Shown: positions 25,358 to 33,091 of the stretch, in pieces
How positions within the stretch are numbered: position 1 is the first letter of the stretch
How the letters are laid out: every line of letters begins with the position of its first letter
Assembly (NCBI GenBank): GCA_963765295.1
Contig: CAVXVO010000005.1
Span: forward strand, 1,178,001-1,242,000
Direction of reading: 5' to 3'
DNA length: 64,000 nt
From: PALSA-612 sp963765295
Lineage (GTDB): Bacteria; Actinomycetota; Thermoleophilia; Gaiellales; Gaiellaceae
Made by a program: the position numbers and the translations under genes
Notes under the pieces: generated by a model
Told to the model about the DNA's origin: nothing
The model's database searches: none
The model's input: only the letters and a program-made list of their open reading frames with translations

Positions 25358-26365
25358 ATGTCCAAACCGGGGCCGAACGTGCCTTTCCCGCCGATGGAGG
25401 CGCAACTCGTCTCCGAGCTGCCGCTCGGCGAGACGTGGCAGTACGAGCCGAAGTGGGACGGTTTCCGCGGCGTGCTCGAGAACGACGGGGGTGAGATCGC
25501 GCTCTGGAGCAGGAACGGGCGGCCGCTCTTGCGGTACTTCCCGGAGCTGCTCCCGCTCGGCGAGCAGCTTCCTCCCCACTCCGCCCTCGACGGCGAGATC
25601 GTGATCGAGCAGGCGGGGCGCCTCGAGTTCGACCTCCTCCAGATGCGCCTCCACCCGGCCGAGAGCCGCGTGCGCAAGCTCGCCGCGGAGACGCCCGCCC
25701 GCTTCGTCTGCTTCGACCTGCTGCTCTGGAAGAGCGTGCCCGTCTGGCAGCAGCCGCTCGCGAAGCGGCGCGCGCGCATCGAGAAGCTGGCCTTCGACGT
25801 GTCCCCCGCCTCGCGCGATCCGGAGCAGGCGCGGGAATGGCTCGCCCGCCTCGACGCGATCGGCCTCGACGGTGTGGTCGCGAAGCGGCTCGACTCGCCG
25901 TACCTGCCGGGCTCCCGCGACGCGGTGCAGAAGGTGAAGGAGCACCGGACGGCGGACTGCGTGGTCGTCGGCGTCCGCTGGAAGGCGAAGCCGACCACAC
26001 TCGCGACGCTGCTACTCGGGCTCTACGAGGACGCCGACCGGATCGACTACGTCGGCTCGTGCGCGGTCGCGGCCGGCCGGCAGGCCGAGATCCTCGCGCT
26101 CGTCGAACCGTTGTTCGCCGGCGCGCCCGAGCGAGGCTTCTCGGAACAGAACCGCTGGGGAAGCGGCGGCCTCGAGGAGTCGGCGGTGCGGCCGGAGCTC
26201 GTGGTCGAAGTTCGCTACGACAAGGTGCAGGGCAACCGTTTCCGGCACGGAACGCGCCTGCTCCGCTTCCGGCCGGACAAGGACGCGGTCGACTGCACCT
26301 GGGAGCAGGTGCGGCCGGCAAAGCACAAGGACGATCCGACCGTCGCCGGGCTGCTGGGCTCGTAG
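25358..26365 (+). CDS. ATP-dependent DNA ligase (LigD ligase domain type)
   Basis: 335 residues. The nucleotidyl Lys is in EPKWDGFRG (motif I), followed by LDGEIVI (motif III), LDGVVAKRLDSPY (motif IV) and VKEHRTADCVVVG (motif V), then an OB-fold region ending with RFRPDKDAVDCTWEQV. This is a complete LigC/LigD-type ligase without fused polymerase or nuclease domains. It seals nicks or double-strand ends with ATP. The polymerase-domain gene follows 44 bases later, so together they rebuild most of a LigD as two proteins. No ku gene is in the window. Confidence 0.92.
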   Translation: MSKPGPNVPFPPMEAQLVSELPLGETWQYEPKWDGFRGVLENDGGEIALWSRNGRPLLRYFPELLPLGEQLPPHSALDGEIVIEQAGRLEFDLLQMRLHPAESRVRKLAAETPARFVCFDLLLWKSVPVWQQPLAKRRARIEKLAFDVSPASRDPEQAREWLARLDAIGLDGVVAKRLDSPYLPGSRDAVQKVKEHRTADCVVVGVRWKAKPTTLATLLLGLYEDADRIDYVGSCAVAAGRQAEILALVEPLFAGAPERGFSEQNRWGSGGLEESAVRPELVVEVRYDKVQGNRFRHGTRLLRFRPDKDAVDCTWEQVRPAKHKDDPTVAGLLGS

Positions 26366-26409
26366 CAACCTCGGGCCGGAAACCCGTCCCCGACCGCGAA
26401 CATGGACGC

Positions 26410-27315
26410 GTGCGCGTCGGCAACCGCGAGGTCAAGGTCACGAACCTGGACAAGGTCTTCTTCCCCGAGCCGGGCCTGACCAAGGGCGACCTGATCCGCT
26501 ACTACCTCGACGTCGCGCCCTGCGTGCTGCACCACGTACGCAACCGCCCGATGCAGATGAAGCGCTATCCGAACGGCGTCGAGGGCGAGTTCTTCTACCA
26601 GAAGCGCGTGCCGGTGCCGCATCCCGACTGGCTGGAGACGACGCACATCAGATTCCCCTCCGGCCGGACGGCCGACTTCCCGGTCTGCCAGGACGCCGCC
26701 TCGCTGGCCTGGATCGTCAACCTCGGCTGTATCGAGCTGCACACGTGGCACTCGCGCGTCGCGGACATCGAGCGGCCGGACTACCTGCTGATCGACCTCG
26801 ACCCGAGCGAGGGCAACCCGTGGGAGTTCGTCCGCGAGATCGCGCTCGTCGTCAAGGAGGTGATGGACGGGCTCGGCCTCGCGTCGTTCCCGAAGACGTC
26901 GGGCGCGACCGGTCTGCACATCCTCGTCCCGATCAAGCCCGAGCTGCGCTTCCCCGCCGTGCGCGACTTCGCCAAGGCGCTGGCCCGGGAGGTCGTGCGG
27001 CGGATCGGGGACGAGGACGTGGCGACGACGACGTGGAAGGTCGCCGACCGGACGGGCGTGTTCGTCGACTACGGCCAGAACGCCCGCGACCGCACGATCG
27101 CCTGCGCCTACTCGATCCGGCCCACCCCGGACGCGCGCGCGTCAGCGCCGATGCGCTGGGAGGAGGTCGCACGCAGCGACCCGTCGCGATTCACGCTGCA
27201 GACGATGCCCGCGCGGATCGCGAAGGTCGGCGATCTGATGCAGGGCATGTGGCGACGGAAGGTCAGCCTGCTGCCGCGCTTCGCGAAGCTCGGGCTCGAG
27301 CCTCCGCCGACCTAG
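26410..27315 (+). CDS. LigD-type primase-polymerase
   Basis: 301 residues from a GTG. It matches the LigD polymerase (AEP) domain: KVTNLDKVFFPEPGLTKGDL at the start, RYPNGVEGEFFYQKR, the metal-binding DLDPSEG, SFPKTSGATGLHILVPI and PARIAKVGDLMQGM near the end. In non-homologous end joining it fills gaps with ribonucleotides before ligation. It is encoded separately just after the ligase gene, probably in one transcript. A 3'-phosphoesterase domain is absent from both proteins. The frame upstream of this GTG lacks family similarity, which sets the start. Confidence 0.92.
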   Translation: MRVGNREVKVTNLDKVFFPEPGLTKGDLIRYYLDVAPCVLHHVRNRPMQMKRYPNGVEGEFFYQKRVPVPHPDWLETTHIRFPSGRTADFPVCQDAASLAWIVNLGCIELHTWHSRVADIERPDYLLIDLDPSEGNPWEFVREIALVVKEVMDGLGLASFPKTSGATGLHILVPIKPELRFPAVRDFAKALAREVVRRIGDEDVATTTWKVADRTGVFVDYGQNARDRTIACAYSIRPTPDARASAPMRWEEVARSDPSRFTLQTMPARIAKVGDLMQGMWRRKVSLLPRFAKLGLEPPPT

Positions 27316-28049
27316 GCGCCGCCGACCTCGCGCAGCACCGGCTCGAGGCGCGTCGCGAGCTCGGAATCGGACTCGCGGACCTCGTCCAGGAACGCCTCGG
27401 TCGCGGCGCGAAGCGCGCGCCACAGCTCATCCGTGTCGAGCGAGCGCACGAGCGTCGCCTCGAGCGGAGCCGTCACCTCGGGCGGCAACAGGTGTGCGCC
27501 TCGCAGGTGCTCGGGCCGCTCGCCGTGACGGACGCACGCGAGCCCGAGCGTCTGGTCGCGGACGCCGTCGATCGCATGCGTGGCTTGCCAGGCCTGGCCG
27601 CGCTCGATCGCCACGCGCGCGTGGAGGAGGTGCAGCCAGCCGAGCCCGGCCAGGGCGTGGGTCGAAGGACGAAGCGCCGGCGGCCGCTCGACCGGCCTAC
27701 CGAACTCGACGCGAAACGCCGGGCCGCGCGCACCGAAATCGCTCTCCGGTGCGAAGGCGACGTCGACCTGCAGGCAGCTCGAGAGCAGAAAGACCCGATA
27801 GACCGACAGGTCCCAGTGGTCGACCACCCCGAGCTCCTCGGTCAGCCGCGCCGTCCAGTCCGCCATCACGACACTCGTGTCGACACCGTCGGCGATGCCG
27901 AGGAACACGTCCACGTCCGACCAGCGGTCCTCGCGGCCCACCGCGGCCGACCCGGTGACGGCCGCGCCCGTGACACGGTCGTCCTCGCGGGCGAGCTCGA
28001 GCAGCCGCGCGCGGACGCGCTCGCGATCCTCAGGCGTGAACACGCTCGA
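27312..28049 (-). CDS. nucleotidyltransferase-fold protein
   Basis: 245 residues from a GTG at 28049. The Pol-beta/aminoglycoside adenylyltransferase signature is clear: TGSAAVGREDRWSDVDVFLG supplies the GS motif and two metal Asp residues. The rest is helical (HALAGLGWLHLLHARVAIER), as in streptomycin adenylyltransferase-like proteins, but a true resistance role cannot be claimed. The further upstream ATG (28085) would overlap the divergent GNAT gene and adds only Arg/Ser-rich sequence, so it is not used. Its stop overlaps the polymerase stop by four bases. Confidence 0.78.
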   Translation of the reverse strand, partial: SSVFTPEDRERVRARLLELAREDDRVTGAAVTGSAAVGREDRWSDVDVFLGIADGVDTSVVMADWTARLTEELGVVDHWDLSVYRVFLLSSCLQVDVAFAPESDFGARGPAFRVEFGRPVERPPALRPSTHALAGLGWLHLLHARVAIERGQAWQATHAIDGVRDQTLGLACVRHGERPEHLRGAHLLPPEVTAPLEATLVRSLDTDELWRALRAATEAFLDEVRESDSELATRLEPVLREVGGA

Positions 28050-28066
28050 GTAGCTTCCGCGACGAG

Positions 28067-28612
28067 ATGACCGTGACCAACGCATCGATCCTCTCAGACC
28101 GGCTCGAGCTCGTGTCGATGTCGCCGGACGTCGTCGAGGCGCTCCTCGCGGGCCGCTCCGACGAGGCCGCGGAGTCGATCGGCGGCGTGCTCGCGGACGG
28201 CTGGCCCGGCGGCCACGAAGGCTTCTTCCGGCTCCGGCTCGAGCAGATGCGGCGCGACCCGTCGCTCCAGCCCTGGCTCGTGCGCGCACTGGTGCTGCGC
28301 GAGGGCCGAGACGTGGTCGGCCACGCCGGCTTCCACGGGCCGCCGGGCGCCAACGGCAAGCGCGACCCGGAAGCCGTGGAGCTCGGCTACGAGGTGTTCC
28401 AGGCGTTCCGCGGCCGGGGCCTCGCCACGGAGGCCGCGACGGCGCTGATCGGCTGGGCTCGGGACGAGCACGACATCCGCCGCTTCATCGTCTCGATCGC
28501 CCCGTCGAACGACCCGTCGCTCGCGATCGCCGCGAAGCTCGGGTTCGTCCAGACTGGCGAGCAGTGGGACGAGGAGGACGGCCTCGAGCTCGTCTTCGAG
28601 CTCGAGGCCTGA
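28067..28612 (+). CDS. GNAT-family N-acetyltransferase
   Basis: 181 residues of the RimJ/RimL-like GNAT branch. Motifs: LVLREGRDVVGHAGFHGPP (beta strands 2-4), ELGYEVFQAFRGRGLATEAA with the acetyl-CoA loop Q/RxxGxA, then FIVSIAPSNDPSLAIAAKLG. It transfers acetyl from acetyl-CoA to an amine; the substrate may be a protein N-terminus or small molecule. It starts 17 bases from the divergent nucleotidyltransferase gene. The two together recall small-molecule-modifying pairs but no stronger link is seen. Confidence 0.87.
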   Translation: MTVTNASILSDRLELVSMSPDVVEALLAGRSDEAAESIGGVLADGWPGGHEGFFRLRLEQMRRDPSLQPWLVRALVLREGRDVVGHAGFHGPPGANGKRDPEAVELGYEVFQAFRGRGLATEAATALIGWARDEHDIRRFIVSIAPSNDPSLAIAAKLGFVQTGEQWDEEDGLELVFELEA

Positions 28613-28626
28613 TCATCCCCGAACGC

Positions 28627-28992
28627 TCACATCGTCGAGCCGGCCTCCACGGCCACGACGGGCCGGACCTCGATCGTGCCGTAGCGGGCGCCGGGAATCC
28701 TTCCGGCGATCGCGATCGCCTCGTCGGCGTCCGCCGCCTCGACGAGATAGAAGCCGCCGAGCTGCTCCTTCGTCTCGGCGAAGGGGCCGTCCGTGACCAG
28801 CGTCTCGCCGTCACGCACGCGCACGGCGGTCGCCGTCGTGGTCGGATGGAGCGGCGCGCCGTCCACGAAGTTGCCGCTCTCGCGGATCTCGCCGGTGAAG
28901 GCGAAGTACTCGCCCACGATCTCCCCGCGCTCGGCGTCCGACAGCGCCGCCCAGGCGTCCTCGTCGTTGTAGATGAGCAGCATGTACTGCAC
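28627..28992 (-). CDS. YciI-family (DGPF) protein
   Basis: 121 residues. The pattern MQYMLLIYNDEDAW, then LVTDGPFAETKEQLGGFYL and a C-terminal IEVRPVV is the DGPF/YCII fold, a ferredoxin-like dimer. In actinobacteria such genes are commonly next to ECF sigma factors of the type found at 55519-56499, but here they are far apart. Function unknown. GAAAGGAGAC precedes the ATG at good spacing. Confidence 0.88.
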   Translation of the reverse strand: MQYMLLIYNDEDAWAALSDAERGEIVGEYFAFTGEIRESGNFVDGAPLHPTTTATAVRVRDGETLVTDGPFAETKEQLGGFYLVEAADADEAIAIAGRIPGARYGTIEVRPVVAVEAGSTM

Positions 28993-29072
28993 GGTGTCTC
29001 CTTTCGCTCGCTGACAACTTGTAGACGAACGAGCAGCGCGAAATCGACACGAGGTGTTAGGCTCGCCGCCTG

Positions 29073-29933
29073 ATGCGGAAGCTCCTGCCGCTGACGCTGC
29101 TCTCCGCGCTGGCCGCCACGGCGGCGCTCGCGGGCTCGGCCTCGTCGCATCCCTCCGTCGTCGCCTGCAGCGCGCCCCTGCTGCACAAGGGGACGCTGAC
29201 GATCGGCACCGACAACCCGGCGTATCCGCCCTACTTCGACGGGCAGGAGAAGTCGGGCACGGGCTTCAAGGGGTCGAACCCGTACTCGGGCAAGGGCTTC
29301 GAGTCGGCGGTCGGCTATGCCGTCGCCGGCCAGCTCGGCTTTTCGCACGCGACCGTCAAATGGACTCCGGTGCACTTCGTGAACTCGTACGCACCGGGCA
29401 AGAAGCCGTTCGACTTCTACCTCGCCCAGGTCTCGTACAAGCCGGTCCGCGCGAAGGCGGTCGACTTCTCGAACGGATACTTCAACGTCAACCAGGCGGT
29501 CGTGACGTTCTCGTCCAGCAAGTACGCCCACGTGACGACGGTCGCGGGCCTCAAGGGGGCGAAGATCGGCGTGCCGCTCGGGACGACGAGCTACGACTAC
29601 GTGGTCAGATACATCAAGCCGAAGAGCAAGCCCAGCGTGTACCCGAGCCAGGACGCCGCGGTCGCAGGCCTGAAGGCGAAGCAGGTGGACGCGCTCGTCG
29701 TCGACTTCCCGACGGCGTACTACCTCGCCGACGTCGAGCTCTCGAAGGCGACCCTCGTCGGACGGCTCCCGACGCGCGGCGGCGAGGAGCACTTCGGCAT
29801 CGTGTTCCAGAAGGGCAACCCGCTACGCGCGTGCGTGAACAAGGCGCTTGCCGCACTGAAGGCGTCCGGCAAGCTGGCTCAGCTCGAGAACACCTGGATC
29901 ACGAGCAAGGCCCACGCACCGTTCCTCAAGTAG
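29073..29933 (+). CDS. amino-acid ABC transporter substrate-binding protein
   Basis: 286 residues. A signal peptide (LPLTLLSALAATAALAGSAS) leads to the family-3 binding fold: LLHKGTLTIGTDNPAYPPY, then GKGFESAVGYAVAG, AGLKGAKIGVPLGTTSYDY and the C-terminal ALKASGKLAQLENTW. These proteins capture polar amino acids outside the membrane and deliver them to the permease. A cysteine at the cleavage region (VACSAP) may be lipidated. The permease and ATPase genes follow directly, making a three-gene importer operon. Confidence 0.92.
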   Translation: MRKLLPLTLLSALAATAALAGSASSHPSVVACSAPLLHKGTLTIGTDNPAYPPYFDGQEKSGTGFKGSNPYSGKGFESAVGYAVAGQLGFSHATVKWTPVHFVNSYAPGKKPFDFYLAQVSYKPVRAKAVDFSNGYFNVNQAVVTFSSSKYAHVTTVAGLKGAKIGVPLGTTSYDYVVRYIKPKSKPSVYPSQDAAVAGLKAKQVDALVVDFPTAYYLADVELSKATLVGRLPTRGGEEHFGIVFQKGNPLRACVNKALAALKASGKLAQLENTWITSKAHAPFLK

Positions 29934-29985
29934 CGCGCTGAGCGAGCCAGCGGACAGCCGGGAGTCCCGCATTCTCGGCAGCCTC

Positions 29986-30795
29986 GTGCGCCGTGGCAGC
30001 GGCACGCAGTACGCCGTCATCGCGACCGTGAGCACGATCGTCTTCGTCGCGATCGTCATCACGCTCGTCGTCACCTCGTCGGGGTGGCCCGAGGTGAAGA
30101 GCGCGTTCTTCAACGGCGCGGAGTTCAGGAGCTCGTTCGGCGAGATCGCCTCCGCCTTCCTGGTCAACGTGAAGATCTTCTGCATCGCCGAGGCGGTCAT
30201 ACTCGTCGCCGCGCTCGGCGTCGCGATCGTGCGCGGCCTCGAAGGCCCTGTCTTCTTCCCGATGCGCATGCTCGCGATCGTCTACGCGGACGTCTTCCGC
30301 GGCGTCCCGACGATTCTCGTCATCTACCTCCTCGGCTTCGGCGTGCCGACCCTCGGCCTCCAGGGCGTGCCGAGCTCGCCGCTCTTCTGGGGAACCGTCT
30401 CGCTGATCCTCGTCTACACCGCCTACGTGTCCGAGGTCTACCGTGCCGGGATCGAGTCGGTGCACCCGAGCCAGAACGCGGCCGCGCGCTCGCTCGGCCT
30501 CTCCCACTTCCAGTCGCTGCGGTTCGTGATCGTCCCGCAGGCCGTGCGCAGGGTGATCCCGCCGCTCCTCAACGACTTCATCGGGCTGCAGAAGGACACC
30601 GCGCTCGTCGCCATCCTCGGCGTCGTCGAGGCCTTCAACCAGACGGAGATCGACCAGGCTGCGGACTTCAACTTCACGCCGGCCGTCGTGGCCGCCGTCC
30701 TCTTCCTCCTGATCACGGTGCCACTGACACGGTTCACCGACTACCTCGTCTCGCGGGATCGGCGGAACCGGCAGGCGGCCGGTGTCGCCGCATGA
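29986..30795 (+). CDS. amino-acid ABC transporter permease
   Basis: 269 residues from GTG 29986, though an earlier CTG at 29938 is in frame. It has an N-terminal helix (AVIATVSTIVFVAIVITLVV) and the HisM/ArtQ-type inner-membrane block with the EAA loop YRAGIESVHPSQNAAARSLG and VIVPQAVRRVIPPLLNDFI. The permease passes amino acids imported by the upstream binding protein. The last codons overlap the ATPase ATG (ATGA). The layout is one permease for both subunits, acting as a homodimer. Confidence 0.92.
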   Translation: MRRGSGTQYAVIATVSTIVFVAIVITLVVTSSGWPEVKSAFFNGAEFRSSFGEIASAFLVNVKIFCIAEAVILVAALGVAIVRGLEGPVFFPMRMLAIVYADVFRGVPTILVIYLLGFGVPTLGLQGVPSSPLFWGTVSLILVYTAYVSEVYRAGIESVHPSQNAAARSLGLSHFQSLRFVIVPQAVRRVIPPLLNDFIGLQKDTALVAILGVVEAFNQTEIDQAADFNFTPAVVAAVLFLLITVPLTRFTDYLVSRDRRNRQAAGVAA

Positions 30796-31538
30796 CCGAC
30801 GCGCTCGTCGTCGAGGGCCTGCACAAGTCGTTCGGCGCCACCGAGGTGTTGCACGGGATCGACCTGAGCGTGGCCGAGCACGAGGTCGTCTGCCTGATCG
30901 GAGCGTCGGGCTCCGGCAAGTCGACGTTGCTTCGCTGCGTCAATCTGCTCGAGCCGATCGACGCGGGCCGGATCGTCGTCGGGGGACAGGACGTGACCTC
31001 GAACGGCGTCGACGTCAACCGCGTCCGTCGCAGCATCGGCATCGTCTTCCAGGCCTTCAACCTCTTCCCGCACATGACCGTGCTGCGCAACGCGACGCTC
31101 GGCCCGCGCAAGGTGCTCCGCCTGCCGAAAGAACAGGCCGAGACCGAGGCGATGGAGCTGCTCACGCGGTTCGGCCTCGCCGACAAGCGCGACGCGTACC
31201 CCGATCGACTGTCCGGCGGCCAGCAGCAGCGCGCCGCAATCGTTCGCGCGCTCGCGATGAAGCCCGACCTGCTGCTGCTCGACGAGGTGACGAGCGCTCT
31301 CGACCCGGAGCTCGTCGCCGAGGTGCTCGAGGTGATCCGCGAGCTCGCCGAGGGCGGCATGACGATGGTGATCGCCACACACGAGATGGGCTTCGCGCGT
31401 GACATCGCGAATCGCGTCTGCTTCCTCGACGGCGGCGTCATCCTCGAGCAGGGCGACCCGGAGCAGATCTTCACCGCGCCACGCGAGGAGCGCACCCGTC
31501 GGTTCCTGGACCGGATCATCGACGCGGGCCGACTCTGA
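30792..31538 (+). CDS. amino-acid ABC transporter ATP-binding protein
   Basis: 248 residues of the GlnQ/ArtP type. Walker A GASGSGKSTLLRCVNLLEP, Q-loop QAFNLFPHMT, signature LSGGQQQRAAIVRALA, Walker B LLLLDEVTSALDPE and the H-loop ATHEMGFARD are all intact. It powers the permease upstream by ATP hydrolysis at the inner face of the membrane. The ATG overlaps the permease stop by four bases. Transcription probably ends before the GroES-like gene 21 bases later, or reads into it. Confidence 0.95.
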   Translation: MTDALVVEGLHKSFGATEVLHGIDLSVAEHEVVCLIGASGSGKSTLLRCVNLLEPIDAGRIVVGGQDVTSNGVDVNRVRRSIGIVFQAFNLFPHMTVLRNATLGPRKVLRLPKEQAETEAMELLTRFGLADKRDAYPDRLSGGQQQRAAIVRALAMKPDLLLLDEVTSALDPELVAEVLEVIRELAEGGMTMVIATHEMGFARDIANRVCFLDGGVILEQGDPEQIFTAPREERTRRFLDRIIDAGRL

Positions 31539-31559
31539 ATTCGGCGCTACGCTTCCCCT

Positions 31560-31853
31560 GTGCTCGACCAGCCGCACCAGCGCGTCGACCTCAGCCTCGA
31601 GCCGCTCGACGACTTCGTCGTCGTCCAGCCGTCGGAGGGCGAGGCGGAGACGCGCGGGGGCCTGATCATCCCGGCGAGCGCGGAGACGCCGTGTCGCTCG
31701 GGGATCGTGACCGCCGTCGGCCCGGACGTGAACGGGATCGAGCCGGGCGACAAGGTGCTCTACCCCCGCGACGCCGGCTACGACATCCGCATGGCCGGAA
31801 CGGCGGTCCGTGTGATCAAGCGCGAAGAGCTGATCGCACGGGTGCACGACTGA
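31560..31853 (+). CDS. GroES-like co-chaperonin
   Basis: 97 residues from a GTG. The sequence LSLEPLDDFVVVQPSE, GGLIIPASAETPCRSGIVTA and EPGDKVLYPRDAGYDI matches the Cpn10 beta-barrel, including the mobile loop region (TRGGLIIPAS). The usual roof-loop segment between VTAVGPG and GDKV is shortened, and the C-terminus REELIARVHD is GroES-like. GroES normally caps GroEL, but no groEL lies here; a tRNA gene follows instead. So this is either a stand-alone copy or a diverged paralog with a special GroEL. Confidence 0.85.
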   Translation: MLDQPHQRVDLSLEPLDDFVVVQPSEGEAETRGGLIIPASAETPCRSGIVTAVGPDVNGIEPGDKVLYPRDAGYDIRMAGTAVRVIKREELIARVHD

Positions 31854-31878
31854 GCACGCGGGTATCCTGAGCCGGCTT

Positions 31879-31969
31879 GGAGAAGTGGCCGAGTGGCTGA
31901 AGGCGGCGCCCTGCTAAGGCGTTAGGTGGGGTAATCCCTGCCTCGAGGGTTCGAATCCCTCCTTCTCCG
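31879..31969 (+). tRNA. tRNA-Ser(GCU)
   Basis: Class II tRNA of 91 bases. Acceptor arm GGAGAAG pairs with CTTCTCC, the anticodon loop CTGCTAA gives anticodon GCU (codons AGC/AGU), a long variable arm TTAGGTGGGGTAATCCCTGCC follows, and the T-arm is GAGGGTTCGAATCCCTC. Discriminator G; CCA is not encoded. Confidence 0.96.
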
Positions 31970-32078
31970 CTCGACACGGGTCCAGGCGACGTGAGCTACA
32001 CCCGGGTGAAGCCCGGACTCCCGCGGCCACCGGTCCCGCGTCGCGCGTGCCCGTCACGAGTACCCTTAGCCGGGCCGC

Positions 32079-32167
32079 GGAGGGGTGGCAGAGCGGTCGA
32101 ATGCGGCGGTCTCGAAAACCGTTACGGGCGGTTCCGTCCGTCGAGGGTTCAAATCCCTCCCCCTCCG
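32079..32167 (+). tRNA. tRNA-Ser(CGA)
   Basis: Class II tRNA of 89 bases. Acceptor arm GGAGGGG pairs with CCCCTCC; the anticodon loop CTCGAAA gives anticodon CGA (codon UCG). The long variable arm and T-arm GAGGGTTCAAATCCCTC are complete. CCA is not encoded. Its 3' end borders the decayed integrative element. Confidence 0.96.
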
Positions 32168-32176
32168 CCTCACAGA

Positions 32177-32208
32177 GCCAGATCCCGCACAACCAGCGGG
32201 ATTCTGGC
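32177..32208 (+). terminator. hairpin after tRNA-Ser(CGA)
   Basis: GCCAGATCCCGC and GCGGGATTCTGGC pair with one bulged base across a 7-base loop, 10 bases after the tRNA. Probably ends the tRNA transcript. Confidence 0.65.
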
Positions 32209-32365
32209 CTGCCGACATGCTGTCGGGAAACAACCCGATCGTTCGCTCAAATCCGCTGGAAACCGCTCTTCGCTGGCGCACAACTGGCGCACACGGAGTG
32301 TCAGCGACCAGGGCCAGCGCCTGCTCAGCTCCTACTGACGGGACCTGCAACGATCAGAGCAGGAG

Positions 32366-32794
32366 GTGGTCTCAGCGGCTACTCGCTGGAGTGCGGCAGA
32401 GCATGAGGCGGGACTGGCCTTGTTCGTCGCGCCGGGTCAGCCACGGCAGCGCTTCCGCACGCTCCTCGCCGAGAAACCGAGACGGAGCGACCGACTCGTG
32501 AGGGATTTCGAAGGCTGGTTGGATCCTCGCTTTGCGCGCCGCGTCGAGCCGAAGGTCTTTCAGCGACTGTTGCCGATCCTTCAGGCCAAGGGCGCTCCGA
32601 AGATGTGCTACATGCTGTCCTCGGACGACAATCTGGACGGTCGCGAACTGCCGCTCGACGAGGCGCTGACGATTGCCATCCACGACGGGATCCATGTCTA
32701 TTTGGCTTCGTGTGTGCCGGGACGCCTCGGCTTCTACGTTGACTCAGAGTGGTACGAGGCTCGGTGGATCCTTGAGCGGACCGAGGGCGGCTGA
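32366..32794 (+). CDS. hypothetical protein in tRNA-flanked island
   Basis: 142 residues, soluble. The core reads LFVAPGQPRQRFRTLLAEKP, FEGWLDPRFARRVEP, KGAPKMCYMLSSDDNLDGRE and VPGRLGFYVDSEWYEARWIL. I recall similar stand-alone hypothetical proteins in actinobacteria ('CYxxSxDxxxDGRELPLDEAL') but no function. The GTG overlaps AGGAGG, so initiation may be at a later TTG near 32420. It lies inside the decayed element, between tRNA-Ser(CGA) and the integrase fragment, and may be cargo. Codon use matches the neighbours. Confidence 0.6.
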   Translation: MVSAATRWSAAEHEAGLALFVAPGQPRQRFRTLLAEKPRRSDRLVRDFEGWLDPRFARRVEPKVFQRLLPILQAKGAPKMCYMLSSDDNLDGRELPLDEALTIAIHDGIHVYLASCVPGRLGFYVDSEWYEARWILERTEGG

Positions 32795-32811
32795 TCCTGG
32801 CCGTCGCACGC

Positions 32812-33040
32812 TCATCCGGCTCCGCCCGTTGAGCGCGACAGATCGTCATCCAGCAGGACCGCCGCGTCCTCCTCGTTGCCGGGGAACAAGTGTCCGTAGC
32901 GGTCGAGGGTGATCATCACCGAGGCATGTCCCATGTAGGTCGAGAGCACCTTGGCGTCCACGCCGGCGGCGATCATCAGCGAGGCGAAGGTGTGTCGGCA
33001 TTCGTGCAGCTCCCGGAGGGCCGACCACATGGCCGCGGGG
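32812..33040 (-). pseudogene. tyrosine integrase, C-terminal fragment
   Basis: Only the last 70-75 residues of a phage-type integrase remain: LHECRHTFASLMIAAGVDAK holds the HxxR box, then LSTYMGHASVMITLDRYGHL with the second His and the nucleophilic Tyr. The N-terminal arm and core-binding domains and the first catalytic Arg are missing; the frame further upstream has no integrase similarity and is overlapped by the lipoprotein gene start. It cannot be active. It marks an element that once used a tRNA-Ser gene as attachment site. Confidence 0.85.
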
Positions 33041-33091
33041 CTAGAGAAGCCGGAATTGGCGAACAGGAGGGGAAGGTGGTTTACTCGCGGT

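Noticed and set aside
25320..26483. N-terminal extension of the DUF885-like frame
   Set aside because: Sequence is antisense to the DNA ligase, Arg/Ser/Pro-rich, and the peptidase fold begins at the ATG at 25319.
27312..28049. aminoglycoside resistance enzyme
   Set aside because: Only the general nucleotidyltransferase motif is present; residues specific to a drug substrate cannot be assigned.
32066..32350. minus-strand ORF with RGRDLNPRRTEPPVTVFE
   Set aside because: This familiar false protein is the antisense translation of tRNA-Ser(CGA).
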